From assembly GCA_964625745.1 (NCBI GenBank), contig CAZVCJ010000133.1, positions 1-11,341 of the forward strand: a stretch of 11,341 nt of DNA, given 5' to 3'. Positions 5,872 through 11,314 of the stretch are shown in pieces. The position numbers and the translations under genes are program-made. The notes beneath the pieces were generated by a model. The model had not been told where the DNA came from, did no database searches, and saw nothing but the letters and a program-made list of their open reading frames with translations. The first letter of the stretch is position 1, and each line of letters begins with the position of its first letter. This DNA comes from CAZVCJ01 sp964625745. GTDB taxonomy: Bacteria; Chloroflexota; Anaerolineae; VGOG01.

Positions 5872-5877
5872 ACAGGT

Positions 5878-5893
5878 ATACGGTAAACCGTAT
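5878..5893. promoter_or_regulatory. Palindromic operator next to the RHH promoter
   Basis: ATACGGT and ACCGTAT form a perfect 7-bp inverted repeat around AA, overlapping the expected transcription start of the promoter at 5843-5871. The small RHH protein encoded just downstream is the natural candidate to bind it, giving autorepression as in CopG. Binding is inferred from position and symmetry. Confidence 0.6.
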
Positions 5894-5911
5894 GTCGTAG
5901 TAGGAGGAACG

Positions 5912-6064
5912 ATGAATACCAAACTCACGATACTTATCCCCAAGGAACTCCATATCGCCGTTAAAGTCAAGGCAGCGAAAGAGGACAAGACGGTAAGCGA
6001 CGTCGTCCGGGAGCTTCTTAGGCAATGGCTTGAGGAGGAGAAAGGGCAACCACCACCAAAGTAA
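5912..6064 (+). CDS. CopG/Arc-like ribbon-helix-helix repressor, 50 residues
   Basis: ATG 5912 follows the SD TAGGAGG. The 50-residue protein has a strand (KLTILIP), helix A (KELHIAVKVKAAKED), a turn with Thr-Val-Ser, and helix B (SDVVRELLRQWLEEE), so almost the whole chain is one ribbon-helix-helix domain, the size of CopG. A start at 5843 in the same frame is rejected because it lies in the promoter. It sits alone between the consensus promoter and palindromic operator and a strong terminator at 6179-6225, so it is probably an autoregulated monocistronic repressor. It may also control the operon at 6240 or the partition genes beyond. Confidence 0.85.
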   Translation: MNTKLTILIPKELHIAVKVKAAKEDKTVSDVVRELLRQWLEEEKGQPPPK

Positions 6065-6071
6065 AGAAAGC

Positions 6072-6106
6072 GGGCCGTGCAGGTGTTAGGAGCACCCACA
6101 CGGCCC
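6072..6106. other. Two-tier hairpin after the RHH gene, possible - strand terminator
   Basis: An 8-bp stem GGGCCGTG / CACGGCCC (6072-6079, 6099-6106) encloses a second 4-bp stem GGTG / CACC. On the + strand no T-run follows. On the - strand the stem is followed by GCTTTCTTTACTTT, a T-rich tail, so it may stop leftward transcription heading for the RHH gene and the CRISPR array. Confidence 0.45.
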
Positions 6107-6137
6107 TGACCCCACACGCTGACACGGCCAGCGAGCA

Positions 6138-6163
6138 GGGCTAGTGATATTCTATCACAGCCC
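6138..6163. promoter_or_regulatory. 26-base dyad, operator- or hairpin-like
   Basis: GGGCT-A-GTGATA and TATCAC-AGCCC pair around TTC with a single unpaired A. It lies between two other hairpins upstream of the genes at 6240 and 6603. It could be an operator for one of the RHH proteins, part of a centromere-like site, or an RNA structure. Confidence 0.4.
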
Positions 6164-6178
6164 ACCGATTTAGTCAAC

Positions 6179-6225
6179 AAGCGGCCTACCTGTCAGCGGG
6201 ATCACAGGTAGGCCGCTTTCGTTTT
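6179..6225 (+). terminator. Strong intrinsic terminator with a 15-bp stem
   Basis: AAGCGGCCTACCTGT and ACAGGTAGGCCGCTT pair perfectly over 15 bp around a 10-base loop, followed by TCGTTTT. It should end transcription from the consensus promoter at 5843. The next gene (6240) starts 15 bases later with its own SD and no visible promoter between, so some readthrough or regulated antitermination would be needed to express it. Confidence 0.8.
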
Positions 6226-6239
6226 GAGAGAGGAGAGAA

Positions 6240-6551
6240 ATGGCTAACGAAGAAATCACCAAGAGGTACTGGAACGCAAATGACGAGATTGACTGGAAGT
6301 GGCTGAATCGGGCAGCTTGCGGGGTCGCTGGTAAGCTCTCAGATGATGAGAGGCTCGTTGCCCAGGCATTTTATCTAAGCGGCAAGCTGGGGGTGCTCCG
6401 CTGGCTGGTCAGACATGGCGAGATCGATCCAGACGACGTGCAGATAGACGAGAACGCCCAGGCCGCCGCCCAACAGTTTTCGGCATATCTGGCAGACCGG
6501 CACCGCAAGCATTCGTTATGGGCGCGGGGCCGCAAGACGATGAGTTATTAG
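6240..6551 (+). CDS. Unknown 103-residue soluble protein
   Basis: ATG 6240 has SD AGGAG. The protein is acidic in the middle and basic at the end, with a Trp-rich start (RYWNANDEIDWKWLNRAA), an Ala/Leu helix (DERLVAQAFYLSGKLGVLRWLVRHG), an acidic linker (EIDPDDVQIDEN) and a basic C-terminus (RHRKHSLWARGRKT). No known domain is recognised. It ends with TAG, 51 bases before the actin-like gene start and in the same reading frame as it. Position makes it a possible leader gene of the partition operon. Confidence 0.62.
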   Translation: MANEEITKRYWNANDEIDWKWLNRAACGVAGKLSDDERLVAQAFYLSGKLGVLRWLVRHGEIDPDDVQIDENAQAAAQQFSAYLADRHRKHSLWARGRKTMSY

Positions 6552-6602
6552 GAGGGGCGGTATTACTGTATGCATACCGCCAGCCAATACTGGGGGGAGA
6601 AA

Positions 6603-6728
6603 ATGTCTACACTAACGGCAACGGACATCGGATACAACGCAGTGAAGGCCCTGGCCACCAACGGCAGGGAAGCCCACTTCCCCAGCCTGGTAGGAACGTC
6701 CGCCAGGCAGACCTTCTCCATTGACTAG
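6603..6728 (+). pseudogene. N-terminal piece of the actin-like ATPase, closed by an in-frame TAG
   Basis: ATG 6603 has SD GGGGGGAG and reads MSTLTATDIGYNAVKALAT, the phosphate-1 motif (D-x-G-x-x-x-x-K) with which ParM/StbA-type actin homologues begin. Codon 42 is TAG (6726-6728), after which the same frame continues into AKRSRM and the body of the ATPase. Read through the stop, the protein would be 332 residues, close to ParM's usual length. A single base change (for example CAG to TAG) explains it; sequencing error or suppression are alternatives. Confidence 0.75.
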
Positions 6729-6743
6729 GCCAAGCGCTCTAGG

Positions 6744-7601
6744 ATGATCATCACCCTCGCCGATGGGCGCTCCTGGCCCGTGGGCGAGACGGCACTGAAG
6801 CAGTCGGCCTACGCAGTGGGAAGGCGCGACGCCGGCTGGGTGGTCACTGAGCCCTGGGAAGTGCTGTTTTGCGCGGCCCTGTCGGAGCTGCACAAGGGGA
6901 CGACCGCCACGAAGGTCGTGACTGGCCTCCCCCTGGAGGATTGGGCTACCTGGGCGGCGAAGCTGCGCGAGGCGATCATCGGGGAGCACACCTTCAGACG
7001 CAACGGCGGACGCTGGCAGACCATCACCGTCGAGGACGCGGTGATCATCACCCAGCCCTACGGCTCTTTGCTCGACCAGGCGATGAGCGACGCGGGCCGC
7101 ATCCTCTCCAACCCGTTCTCGACCGGCGTGGTGGCCATTGCCGACCTGGGCGGCAACACCCTCAACCTGCTGGTCACGGACGCTCTTGAGGAGATAGGCC
7201 AGTGGACGCAGGGGGACGGGCTGGGGCTGCTCAAGGCATTGGACGCCATAGCCAGGGACATCCACACCGCGTTCCCTGGGATCCAGCCCAAAGCGCGAGA
7301 GGTAGCGCAATGGCTGGCAAGGGGGACCTTTCCCTATACCGGCGAGGAGCACGACATCACACCCTATGCGCAGCCCCACCTGGAGCCGCTGGTGCAGATG
7401 GTGCTCAACCGTTTTTCGGAGGCGTGGCCCGAACCTGGGCGTTATGGCGCCGTGCTGTTGACTGGTGGTGGAAGCCTGGCCCTGGGGCCGTCGTTAAAGG
7501 CCAGGATGAACGGAGTGTATCCCAACGTGACCATAGCGCCCGACGCGCACTTCGCCAACTGTCGGGGATACCTGAAACTGGCGCGTGACCTGTGGGGGTG
7601 A
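6744..7601 (+). CDS. parM: ParM/StbA-type actin-like ATPase, main body (possibly inactive without its N-terminus)
   Basis: This 285-residue frame holds most of a plasmid-segregation actin. Visible motifs (numbering from ATG 6744) are an early DG-x-x-x-PVGE-x-A segment, as in ParM after the first strands, phosphate-2 IADLGGNTLNLLV (Asp134), and the adenosine motif LLTGGGSLALG (about 239-248). ParM filaments push plasmid copies apart through the adaptor ParR bound to parC. The start at 6744 has only AGG touching the ATG, a poor SD, whereas ATG 6603 in the same frame has a good SD and encodes the missing phosphate-1 loop. A product starting at 6744 should not bind nucleotide normally. A ParR-like gene follows four bases after the stop. 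Confidence 0.85.
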   Translation: MIITLADGRSWPVGETALKQSAYAVGRRDAGWVVTEPWEVLFCAALSELHKGTTATKVVTGLPLEDWATWAAKLREAIIGEHTFRRNGGRWQTITVEDAVIITQPYGSLLDQAMSDAGRILSNPFSTGVVAIADLGGNTLNLLVTDALEEIGQWTQGDGLGLLKALDAIARDIHTAFPGIQPKAREVAQWLARGTFPYTGEEHDITPYAQPHLEPLVQMVLNRFSEAWPEPGRYGAVLLTGGGSLALGPSLKARMNGVYPNVTIAPDAHFANCRGYLKLARDLWG

Positions 7602-7605
7602 GCCG

Positions 7606-7896
7606 ATGCCTGCGGTGCGATATTCCTTCACCCTCGACGCGATCCAGGACGCGGCCTTGATCCGCTGGCTCGAGATGCAGCCCAACGCGTCGGCGGCGAT
7701 CAGGGAAGCGCTGAGAGAACACCTGGACCAGCCCACTCGGGCCCAGTTGGACGCGAAGCTCGACCGCGTGCTCGACGCCCTGCGCAACGTGCAGGTGGTG
7801 AAGGGTTCGGCGTGTGGGGACGCGCTGGAGAGCACGGAGCCGGCGGCAGCCAGGCGCGGCTTAGACGCGATGAAGGCGCGGTTCAGGGGAACGTGA
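7606..7896 (+). CDS. ParR-like ribbon-helix-helix adaptor protein
   Basis: ATG 7606 follows the GGGGGTGA SD that overlaps the ATPase stop; the gap is four bases. The frame is open from GTG 7585, but 7606 keeps the SD in place. The 96-residue protein starts with a ribbon-helix-helix pattern (about 4-42): strand VRYSFTLDA, helix DAALIRWLEMQ, turn with Ser, helix SAAIREALREHL. Next come a helical linker (QLDAKLDRVLDALRNVQVV) and a flexible tail ending in a basic helix (AMKARFRGT). A small RHH protein directly after an actin-like ATPase, with a C-terminal tail free to contact the filament, fits ParR. The assignment rests on pattern and gene order. Confidence 0.75.
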   Translation: MPAVRYSFTLDAIQDAALIRWLEMQPNASAAIREALREHLDQPTRAQLDAKLDRVLDALRNVQVVKGSACGDALESTEPAAARRGLDAMKARFRGT

Positions 7897-7911
7897 GAGA
7901 GGAGGCGGAGA

Positions 7912-8493
7912 GTGAGGAGGGTGGATCACAGTCAACAAGTACAATTCAGAAGCAAGGCGGCCAGCCCCCTGGCCTACACCGTGGCCATCCCTCTGGTGGA
8001 GATGCTGTTGGCCAGCCTGGGCGTAGCTGTGGTAATTGGGCTGTTGAGCGTCTTGGGCGGTGCCGGTCCGATGGGCGCGGTTAAGACTGGCGGCGTGGCA
8101 TTCGTCCTCCTGGCTGCTATCCTCCTGGTGCTGCGGTTCGGCAAGGCTGTCCTGTGGGGACTGGAGAGAGCGACGGGGCAAGACCTGGACGGCGACCAGG
8201 TGGTGGGCAAGCCTGAGAAGCATTTCGTCTATGTCCACAATGCACCCAGGCGGAACTCAGAGCTTGACGACTTGAGAGACTTCACCCAGGGCTGCTATAC
8301 CAGGGGCACGGGGCGGCGGGTGTGGGTGGGGTCCAGGTTGCCCACCACGAATCATACCGTAACGCGAGGCATATACGACCGCTTCTGTAACGTGTTGCAA
8401 AACGCTGGTATCCTGGAAGACCTCGGTGATGGGCGGGGCAAAGAGCTGGCCTGCACCCTCGATGAGGCCCTTGATGCCCTGGACTTAGCATAG
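7912..8493 (+). CDS. Two-helix membrane protein with a winged-helix-like cytoplasmic domain
   Basis: GTG 7912 is preceded by GGAGGCGGAG and lies 15 bases after the ParR-like gene, so it is in the same operon. The 193-residue protein has two predicted membrane helices (about 20-48 and 60-80) joined by a short Gly-rich loop, then a charged linker. The C-terminal domain (about 105-193) ends with a pattern typical of a winged helix: RGIYDRFCNVLQNAGIL, a glycine turn (GDGRGKE), and a terminal helix (LDEALDAL). The N-terminus is basic and both ends are probably cytoplasmic. A membrane-tethered DNA- or protein-binding domain beside ParM/ParR could anchor segregating DNA, but that is speculation. No family is recognised. 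Confidence 0.68.
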   Translation: MRRVDHSQQVQFRSKAASPLAYTVAIPLVEMLLASLGVAVVIGLLSVLGGAGPMGAVKTGGVAFVLLAAILLVLRFGKAVLWGLERATGQDLDGDQVVGKPEKHFVYVHNAPRRNSELDDLRDFTQGCYTRGTGRRVWVGSRLPTTNHTVTRGIYDRFCNVLQNAGILEDLGDGRGKELACTLDEALDALDLA

Positions 8494-8497
8494 AGGC

Positions 8498-8519
8498 GGG
8501 CGGGCCGGGGCGGGCGGGG
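8498..8519 (+). other. G-quadruplex-forming G tracts
   Basis: Five runs of three or four G (8498-8500, 8502-8504, 8507-8510, 8512-8514, 8516-8519) are separated by loops of one or two bases, satisfying the classical quadruplex pattern. The tract begins five bases after a stop codon and lies in the 79-base gap before the lipoprotein gene. GGGCG / CGCCC can alternatively form a hairpin. The rest of the gap shows only the SD of the next gene. Confidence 0.6.
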
Positions 8520-8572
8520 AACGCCCACCCGAAACCGACCCTACCCATCCGCGAGAGGGGAGGGGAGAGGCG

Positions 8573-9208
8573 ATGAAAAGATGCGTGATCATCCTGGCCA
8601 TGATCCTGCTGCTGGCCACCGCGACGGGCTGCCTGGGGGCGGCCAAAGGCGAGGGACTGACCCTGGACGGGCGCGGCCTGACGGTTGGCCCGTCTCAGGA
8701 GACGCGGGACGAAATAGCGCGTGACAAAGCAGCGCTGGAGAACACGCTCACCAAAAACGAGAGTGAGGCCAGGATCGAGCAAAAAGCAAAGGACGGCACT
8801 ACCCATCGGGAGGCGCTGAAACAGGTCGCCCTGGCCCTGGCCGTGGCTGCGGCTGTGACTGGCGTGGGGTTCGGACTGAAGCTGACTGCTCCTCTGGCGG
8901 CCGAGGGAGTGGAGGGATTGAGAGCGGCCCTGGAGCTCAGGCGATCCAAGCGGTTGGAGATTAGCCTGGAGGTAGGCCCCCAGGGTTACAGTGGTCACCT
9001 GCTGGCCGAGGGCTACTCGCAGGCGGAGATCACCGATTTGGTGCACCAGACCCCGGTCCTCGATGCTCCCCGCGTCCAGATGCTCCAGGGGCGCGTGGGG
9101 GATCGAGGGCTGCGGCTGTTGGCAAAGCGCGGCGAGATCGAGGAGACACTGACGCTGCTGCCAAATCCTGAGCTCACAGAGGCGGAGGTGGTAGGCGATG
9201 ACGGCTAA
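8573..9208 (+). CDS. Predicted lipoprotein with a second membrane segment
   Basis: ATG 8573 follows a GGGGAGAGG SD. The 211-residue protein starts with a basic tip (MKRC), a hydrophobic core (VIILAMILLLATATG) and Cys20 in ATGC, a slightly atypical lipobox (Ala instead of Leu at -3), so lipid attachment to Cys20 is likely. A charged, helical Lys/Glu-rich stretch (about 42-80) leads to a second hydrophobic segment (82-102, ALKQVALALAVAAAVTGVGF). A mixed charged domain follows, with GYSGHLLAEGYSQAEITDLV and an acidic tail. The signal-helix-second-helix layout is unusual for a lipoprotein. It lies behind the membrane gene at 7912 and overlaps the next gene by 11 bases. Function is unknown; entry exclusion or envelope anchoring are guesses. 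Confidence 0.68.
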   Translation: MKRCVIILAMILLLATATGCLGAAKGEGLTLDGRGLTVGPSQETRDEIARDKAALENTLTKNESEARIEQKAKDGTTHREALKQVALALAVAAAVTGVGFGLKLTAPLAAEGVEGLRAALELRRSKRLEISLEVGPQGYSGHLLAEGYSQAEITDLVHQTPVLDAPRVQMLQGRVGDRGLRLLAKRGEIEETLTLLPNPELTEAEVVGDDG

Positions 9209-9422
9209 CGCTGAGGTCATCGAGGGACTGGCGGACATCGAGACCCCGAACGTGATCGGGTGGGTTGTCTGGCGTGACGGCCTACGGCCTGTTTGGGACA
9301 CGGACGGCCCGAAGGTGTTCGCCTCTTGGCAGGAGGCCAGGGACGCCAGGCGGCTGCTGGACGTGGTGGCGCCGGTGACGGCTGAGAGATTGGCCGAGCT
9401 GGCGCGGCGGTTTGGAAACTGA
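9198..9422 (+). CDS. Small unknown protein after the lipoprotein gene
   Basis: ATG 9198 has SD GGAGGTGG and overlaps the preceding stop by 11 bases. The 74-residue product has a strand-rich N-terminal half (VIGWVVWRDGLRPVWDTDGPKVF, of the kind seen in small alpha/beta proteins) followed by two amphipathic helices (SWQEARDARRLLDVV, TAERLAELARRF). No membrane segment or catalytic motif is seen. It is probably translationally coupled to the lipoprotein. No function assigned. Confidence 0.62.
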   Translation: MTANAEVIEGLADIETPNVIGWVVWRDGLRPVWDTDGPKVFASWQEARDARRLLDVVAPVTAERLAELARRFGN

Positions 9423-9443
9423 AACGAAGGGAGGTGAGAAAGC

Positions 9444-9821
9444 ATGGAGACAATCAAGCTAGAGATCGGTTCGACCGTGGCGCTATCGAGCGGCGCGGTG
9501 CAGGACAACCTGCGCGAGGTGGAGTTTGTCGGTGAGGAACTGGCAAAGCGGCGCGAGTTTGGCTACAGCGACCGCACTGGCGGCCCAACCGACACGCGCG
9601 GCGTCAACGAGATGCTGTATCGCACCGAGGACGGCAAGCTCATCGTCTACGTTGAGGACTGGAGTCACTGGCAAGGCGAGCCGAACACCTACTCACTGCA
9701 CGAAGTCAGTGAGGACGACCTGGGCGTGAACGGTCGCTTTGAGGCCCTGGGCCACGAGGCTGGCATGGGACGCCCGCTGACGTTGGACGAGGCGCTGACG
9801 CTACGAGAGGAACTGATGTAA
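9444..9821 (+). CDS. Unknown 125-residue soluble protein
   Basis: ATG 9444 follows GGGAGGTGAGAAAGC, a strong SD. The product is acidic and strand-rich: METIKLEIGSTVAL, a polar stretch (GYSDRTGGPTDTRGVNEML), a central hairpin-like part (YRTEDGKLIVYVEDWSHW), then SLHEVSEDDL and a C-terminal helix (TLDEALTLREELM). No signal peptide is seen. The leader (GAGGTGAGAAAG then the start) is nearly identical to that of the gene at 9897, so the two may be matched in expression. No family is recognised. Confidence 0.65.
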   Translation: METIKLEIGSTVALSSGAVQDNLREVEFVGEELAKRREFGYSDRTGGPTDTRGVNEMLYRTEDGKLIVYVEDWSHWQGEPNTYSLHEVSEDDLGVNGRFEALGHEAGMGRPLTLDEALTLREELM

Positions 9822-9832
9822 TTCGACCCGCT

Positions 9833-9854
9833 GGGGCAGGGCCTTCCCTGCCCC
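9833..9854 (+). other. GC-rich 9-bp hairpin just after a stop codon
   Basis: GGGGCAGGG and CCCTGCCCC pair perfectly around CCTT, 11 bases behind the stop of the 9444 gene. No T-run follows (ACAGGGTACT), so it is not a standard intrinsic terminator. It may protect the upstream mRNA end from nucleases or weaken expression of the next gene. Confidence 0.5.
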
Positions 9855-9896
9855 ACAGGGTACTCGATAAAACTGAACGGGGAGGAGGTGAGAAAA

Positions 9897-10235
9897 GTGG
9901 CATTGCAAATCAGCGTCAATTTCATCGAGCCAGACCAGGACACCTGTTACCTGGTTGGTTCGGAGGGACTGGTTTGGACGCAGCCCGCCATCGGCGAGCC
10001 GTTTATCCTGGCGGCCCGCAACGAGCAGGAGCGCAAAACGGCCGAGCTTTTTGTAGGCGAGTTGCTCGAGCAAGGACTGGTCCCCTACGGATTGCCTCTG
10101 AACCAGAAGCAGATTCGGGCGATGTTCGGCGGATCCGCAATCCGTGACTGCCAGTGGGTAGCTGCATCGGATGCTCCTGCGCCGTGTGGTGACGAGGGCG
10201 ACACGTTGCCAACACGGGCTGCGACAGTCAACTAA
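9897..10235 (+). CDS. Unknown 112-residue protein
   Basis: GTG 9897 lies nine bases after GGGAGGAGG; GTG 9888 in the same frame overlaps the SD and is rejected. The product starts VALQISVNFIEPDQDTCY and has a helix LAARNEQERKTAELFVGELLEQG, then a basic stretch (LNQKQIRAMFGG) and a less ordered tail ending TLPTRAATVN. No membrane helix or known motif appears. It is the last gene before the recombinase and is followed by a 12-bp hairpin at 10266-10303. Confidence 0.6.
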   Translation: MALQISVNFIEPDQDTCYLVGSEGLVWTQPAIGEPFILAARNEQERKTAELFVGELLEQGLVPYGLPLNQKQIRAMFGGSAIRDCQWVAASDAPAPCGDEGDTLPTRAATVN

Positions 10236-10265
10236 TCCCCAAAGTGATGTGAAAGTTAGCCCCTT

Positions 10266-10303
10266 CACCCTCAGCCCATCATCCAGCGTGGTGGGCTGGG
10301 GTG
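10266..10303 (+). other. 12-bp hairpin with one bulged base, upstream of the recombinase
   Basis: CACCC-T-CAGCCCA (10266-10278) pairs with TGGGCTGGGGTG (10292-10303) with a single bulged T and a 13-base loop. There is no T-run afterwards. It may mark the 3' end of the preceding transcript or act as a binding site controlling the recombinase, whose start is 31 bases downstream. The rest of 10236-10333 shows nothing else I can name. Confidence 0.45.
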
Positions 10304-10333
10304 AGTGGACTAGCACATGAAGGAGTGAGACAG

Positions 10334-11314
10334 ATGAGCGACAGAGCGGTGATATATGCCAGGGTGAGCGGTGACGACCGAGGAAAAGAGGGGCGCAACC
10401 TGGCAGGGCAGTTGGAGATGGGCCGAGAGTATGTCCAAGACCGCGCCTATAAGGTTGTGACCGAGCTCGCAGAGGATGATCGGGGAGCAAGTGGGTACGA
10501 GATAGACTTGCCCAAACTGAACCAGGTCAGGGAAATGGCTGCGGCTGGCGAGTTTGACGTGTTGGTGGTCCGAGAATTGGATCGACTCAGCCGCAACCTT
10601 GCCAAACAACTTATCGTGGAGGAGGAACTGAGGCGCCACGGCGTTCGGGTAGAATATGTCCTGGCTGAGTATCCTGACACTCCCGAAGGCAACCTACAGA
10701 AGCACGTGAAGGCAGTAATTGCGGAGTATGAGCGCGAGAAGATCAAAGAGCGCATGGTACGTGGCAGACGGCTAAAAGCCAAGGCGGGACACGTTTTGAC
10801 GCACGGCAGAGCACCTTATGGCTACAGACCGGCCAAAGTGGACGGCAAGTGCACATTAACAGTTTATGAGCCAGAGGCCCGTATTGTGCGACTGATATTC
10901 CAGTGGTACACGGAGGGCAACGAAGATGGCAAGAAGCTATCTTTGGTCAAGATAGCTGACCGGCTGACCGAGATGCGTGTGCCGACACGAGGAGACACGG
11001 ATGACCAGGTAGCAAAGCGGCGAGGATATGGCACGTGGAACCGAGCCGCCATTGGCAAGATACTGAAACGTGAGACCTATGCGGGCGTATTTCATTATGG
11101 CAAATTGCACTGGGATGACGAGAGGAAGAGGGCAATAAACCCTCGTGAAACATGGATACCTGTTAAAGTACCCGCAATTGTGTCTCGTGAAGTTTGGGAA
11201 GCAGCACAACGTCAATCAGAAGAGAACAAAGAGGCCTCTCGACGAAACGTCAGATATCAGTATCTCCTGAGGAGTAGGGTAACTTGCACTATAGCGGTTT
11301 TCATGTGGGTTTGA
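10334..11314 (+). CDS. Large serine recombinase, C-terminus apparently frameshifted or cut short
   Basis: ATG 10334 has SD GGAG; the upstream in-frame GTG 10301 lies in a hairpin and is rejected. The 326-residue product has the serine resolvase/invertase catalytic domain (about 4-145): nucleophile Ser12 in YARVSGDD, Arg80 and RLSR in VRELDRLSRNLAKQL, and the long helix VKAVIAEYEREKIKERM. A recombinase domain follows (GRAPYGYRP at 159-165, GTWNRAAIGKILKRETYAG at 233-251, PAIVSREVWEAAQ). A zinc ribbon usually comes next; here one cysteine appears (RVTC, Cys318), then the frame ends after eight residues. The +1 frame from 11295 reads RFSCGFDTVTAVRKP and stays open to the window edge, so a one-base indel near 11290 is suspected. 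Such enzymes integrate, excise or invert DNA between short att sites. Confidence 0.9.
   Translation: MSDRAVIYARVSGDDRGKEGRNLAGQLEMGREYVQDRAYKVVTELAEDDRGASGYEIDLPKLNQVREMAAAGEFDVLVVRELDRLSRNLAKQLIVEEELRRHGVRVEYVLAEYPDTPEGNLQKHVKAVIAEYEREKIKERMVRGRRLKAKAGHVLTHGRAPYGYRPAKVDGKCTLTVYEPEARIVRLIFQWYTEGNEDGKKLSLVKIADRLTEMRVPTRGDTDDQVAKRRGYGTWNRAAIGKILKRETYAGVFHYGKLHWDDERKRAINPRETWIPVKVPAIVSREVWEAAQRQSEENKEASRRNVRYQYLLRSRVTCTIAVFMWV

Noticed and set aside
6612..7379. 255-codon - strand frame opposite the actin-like gene
   Set aside because: The + strand carries clear actin-fold motifs. The - strand product is Gly/Arg/Val-rich shadow sequence.
6240..7601. One 453-codon protein read through TAG at 6549 and TAG at 6726, implying amber recoding
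   Set aside because: The frame is continuous apart from the two TAGs, but the 6603 start has its own SD and a proper ParM-like N-terminus. TAG also ends the genes at 3570 and 8493, where readthrough gives implausible sequence.
8282..9508. 408-codon open frame on the - strand
   Set aside because: It lies antisense to four + strand frames that have strong SDs, a lipoprotein signal and tight spacing. Its composition is that of a GC-rich shadow frame, with no recognisable domain.
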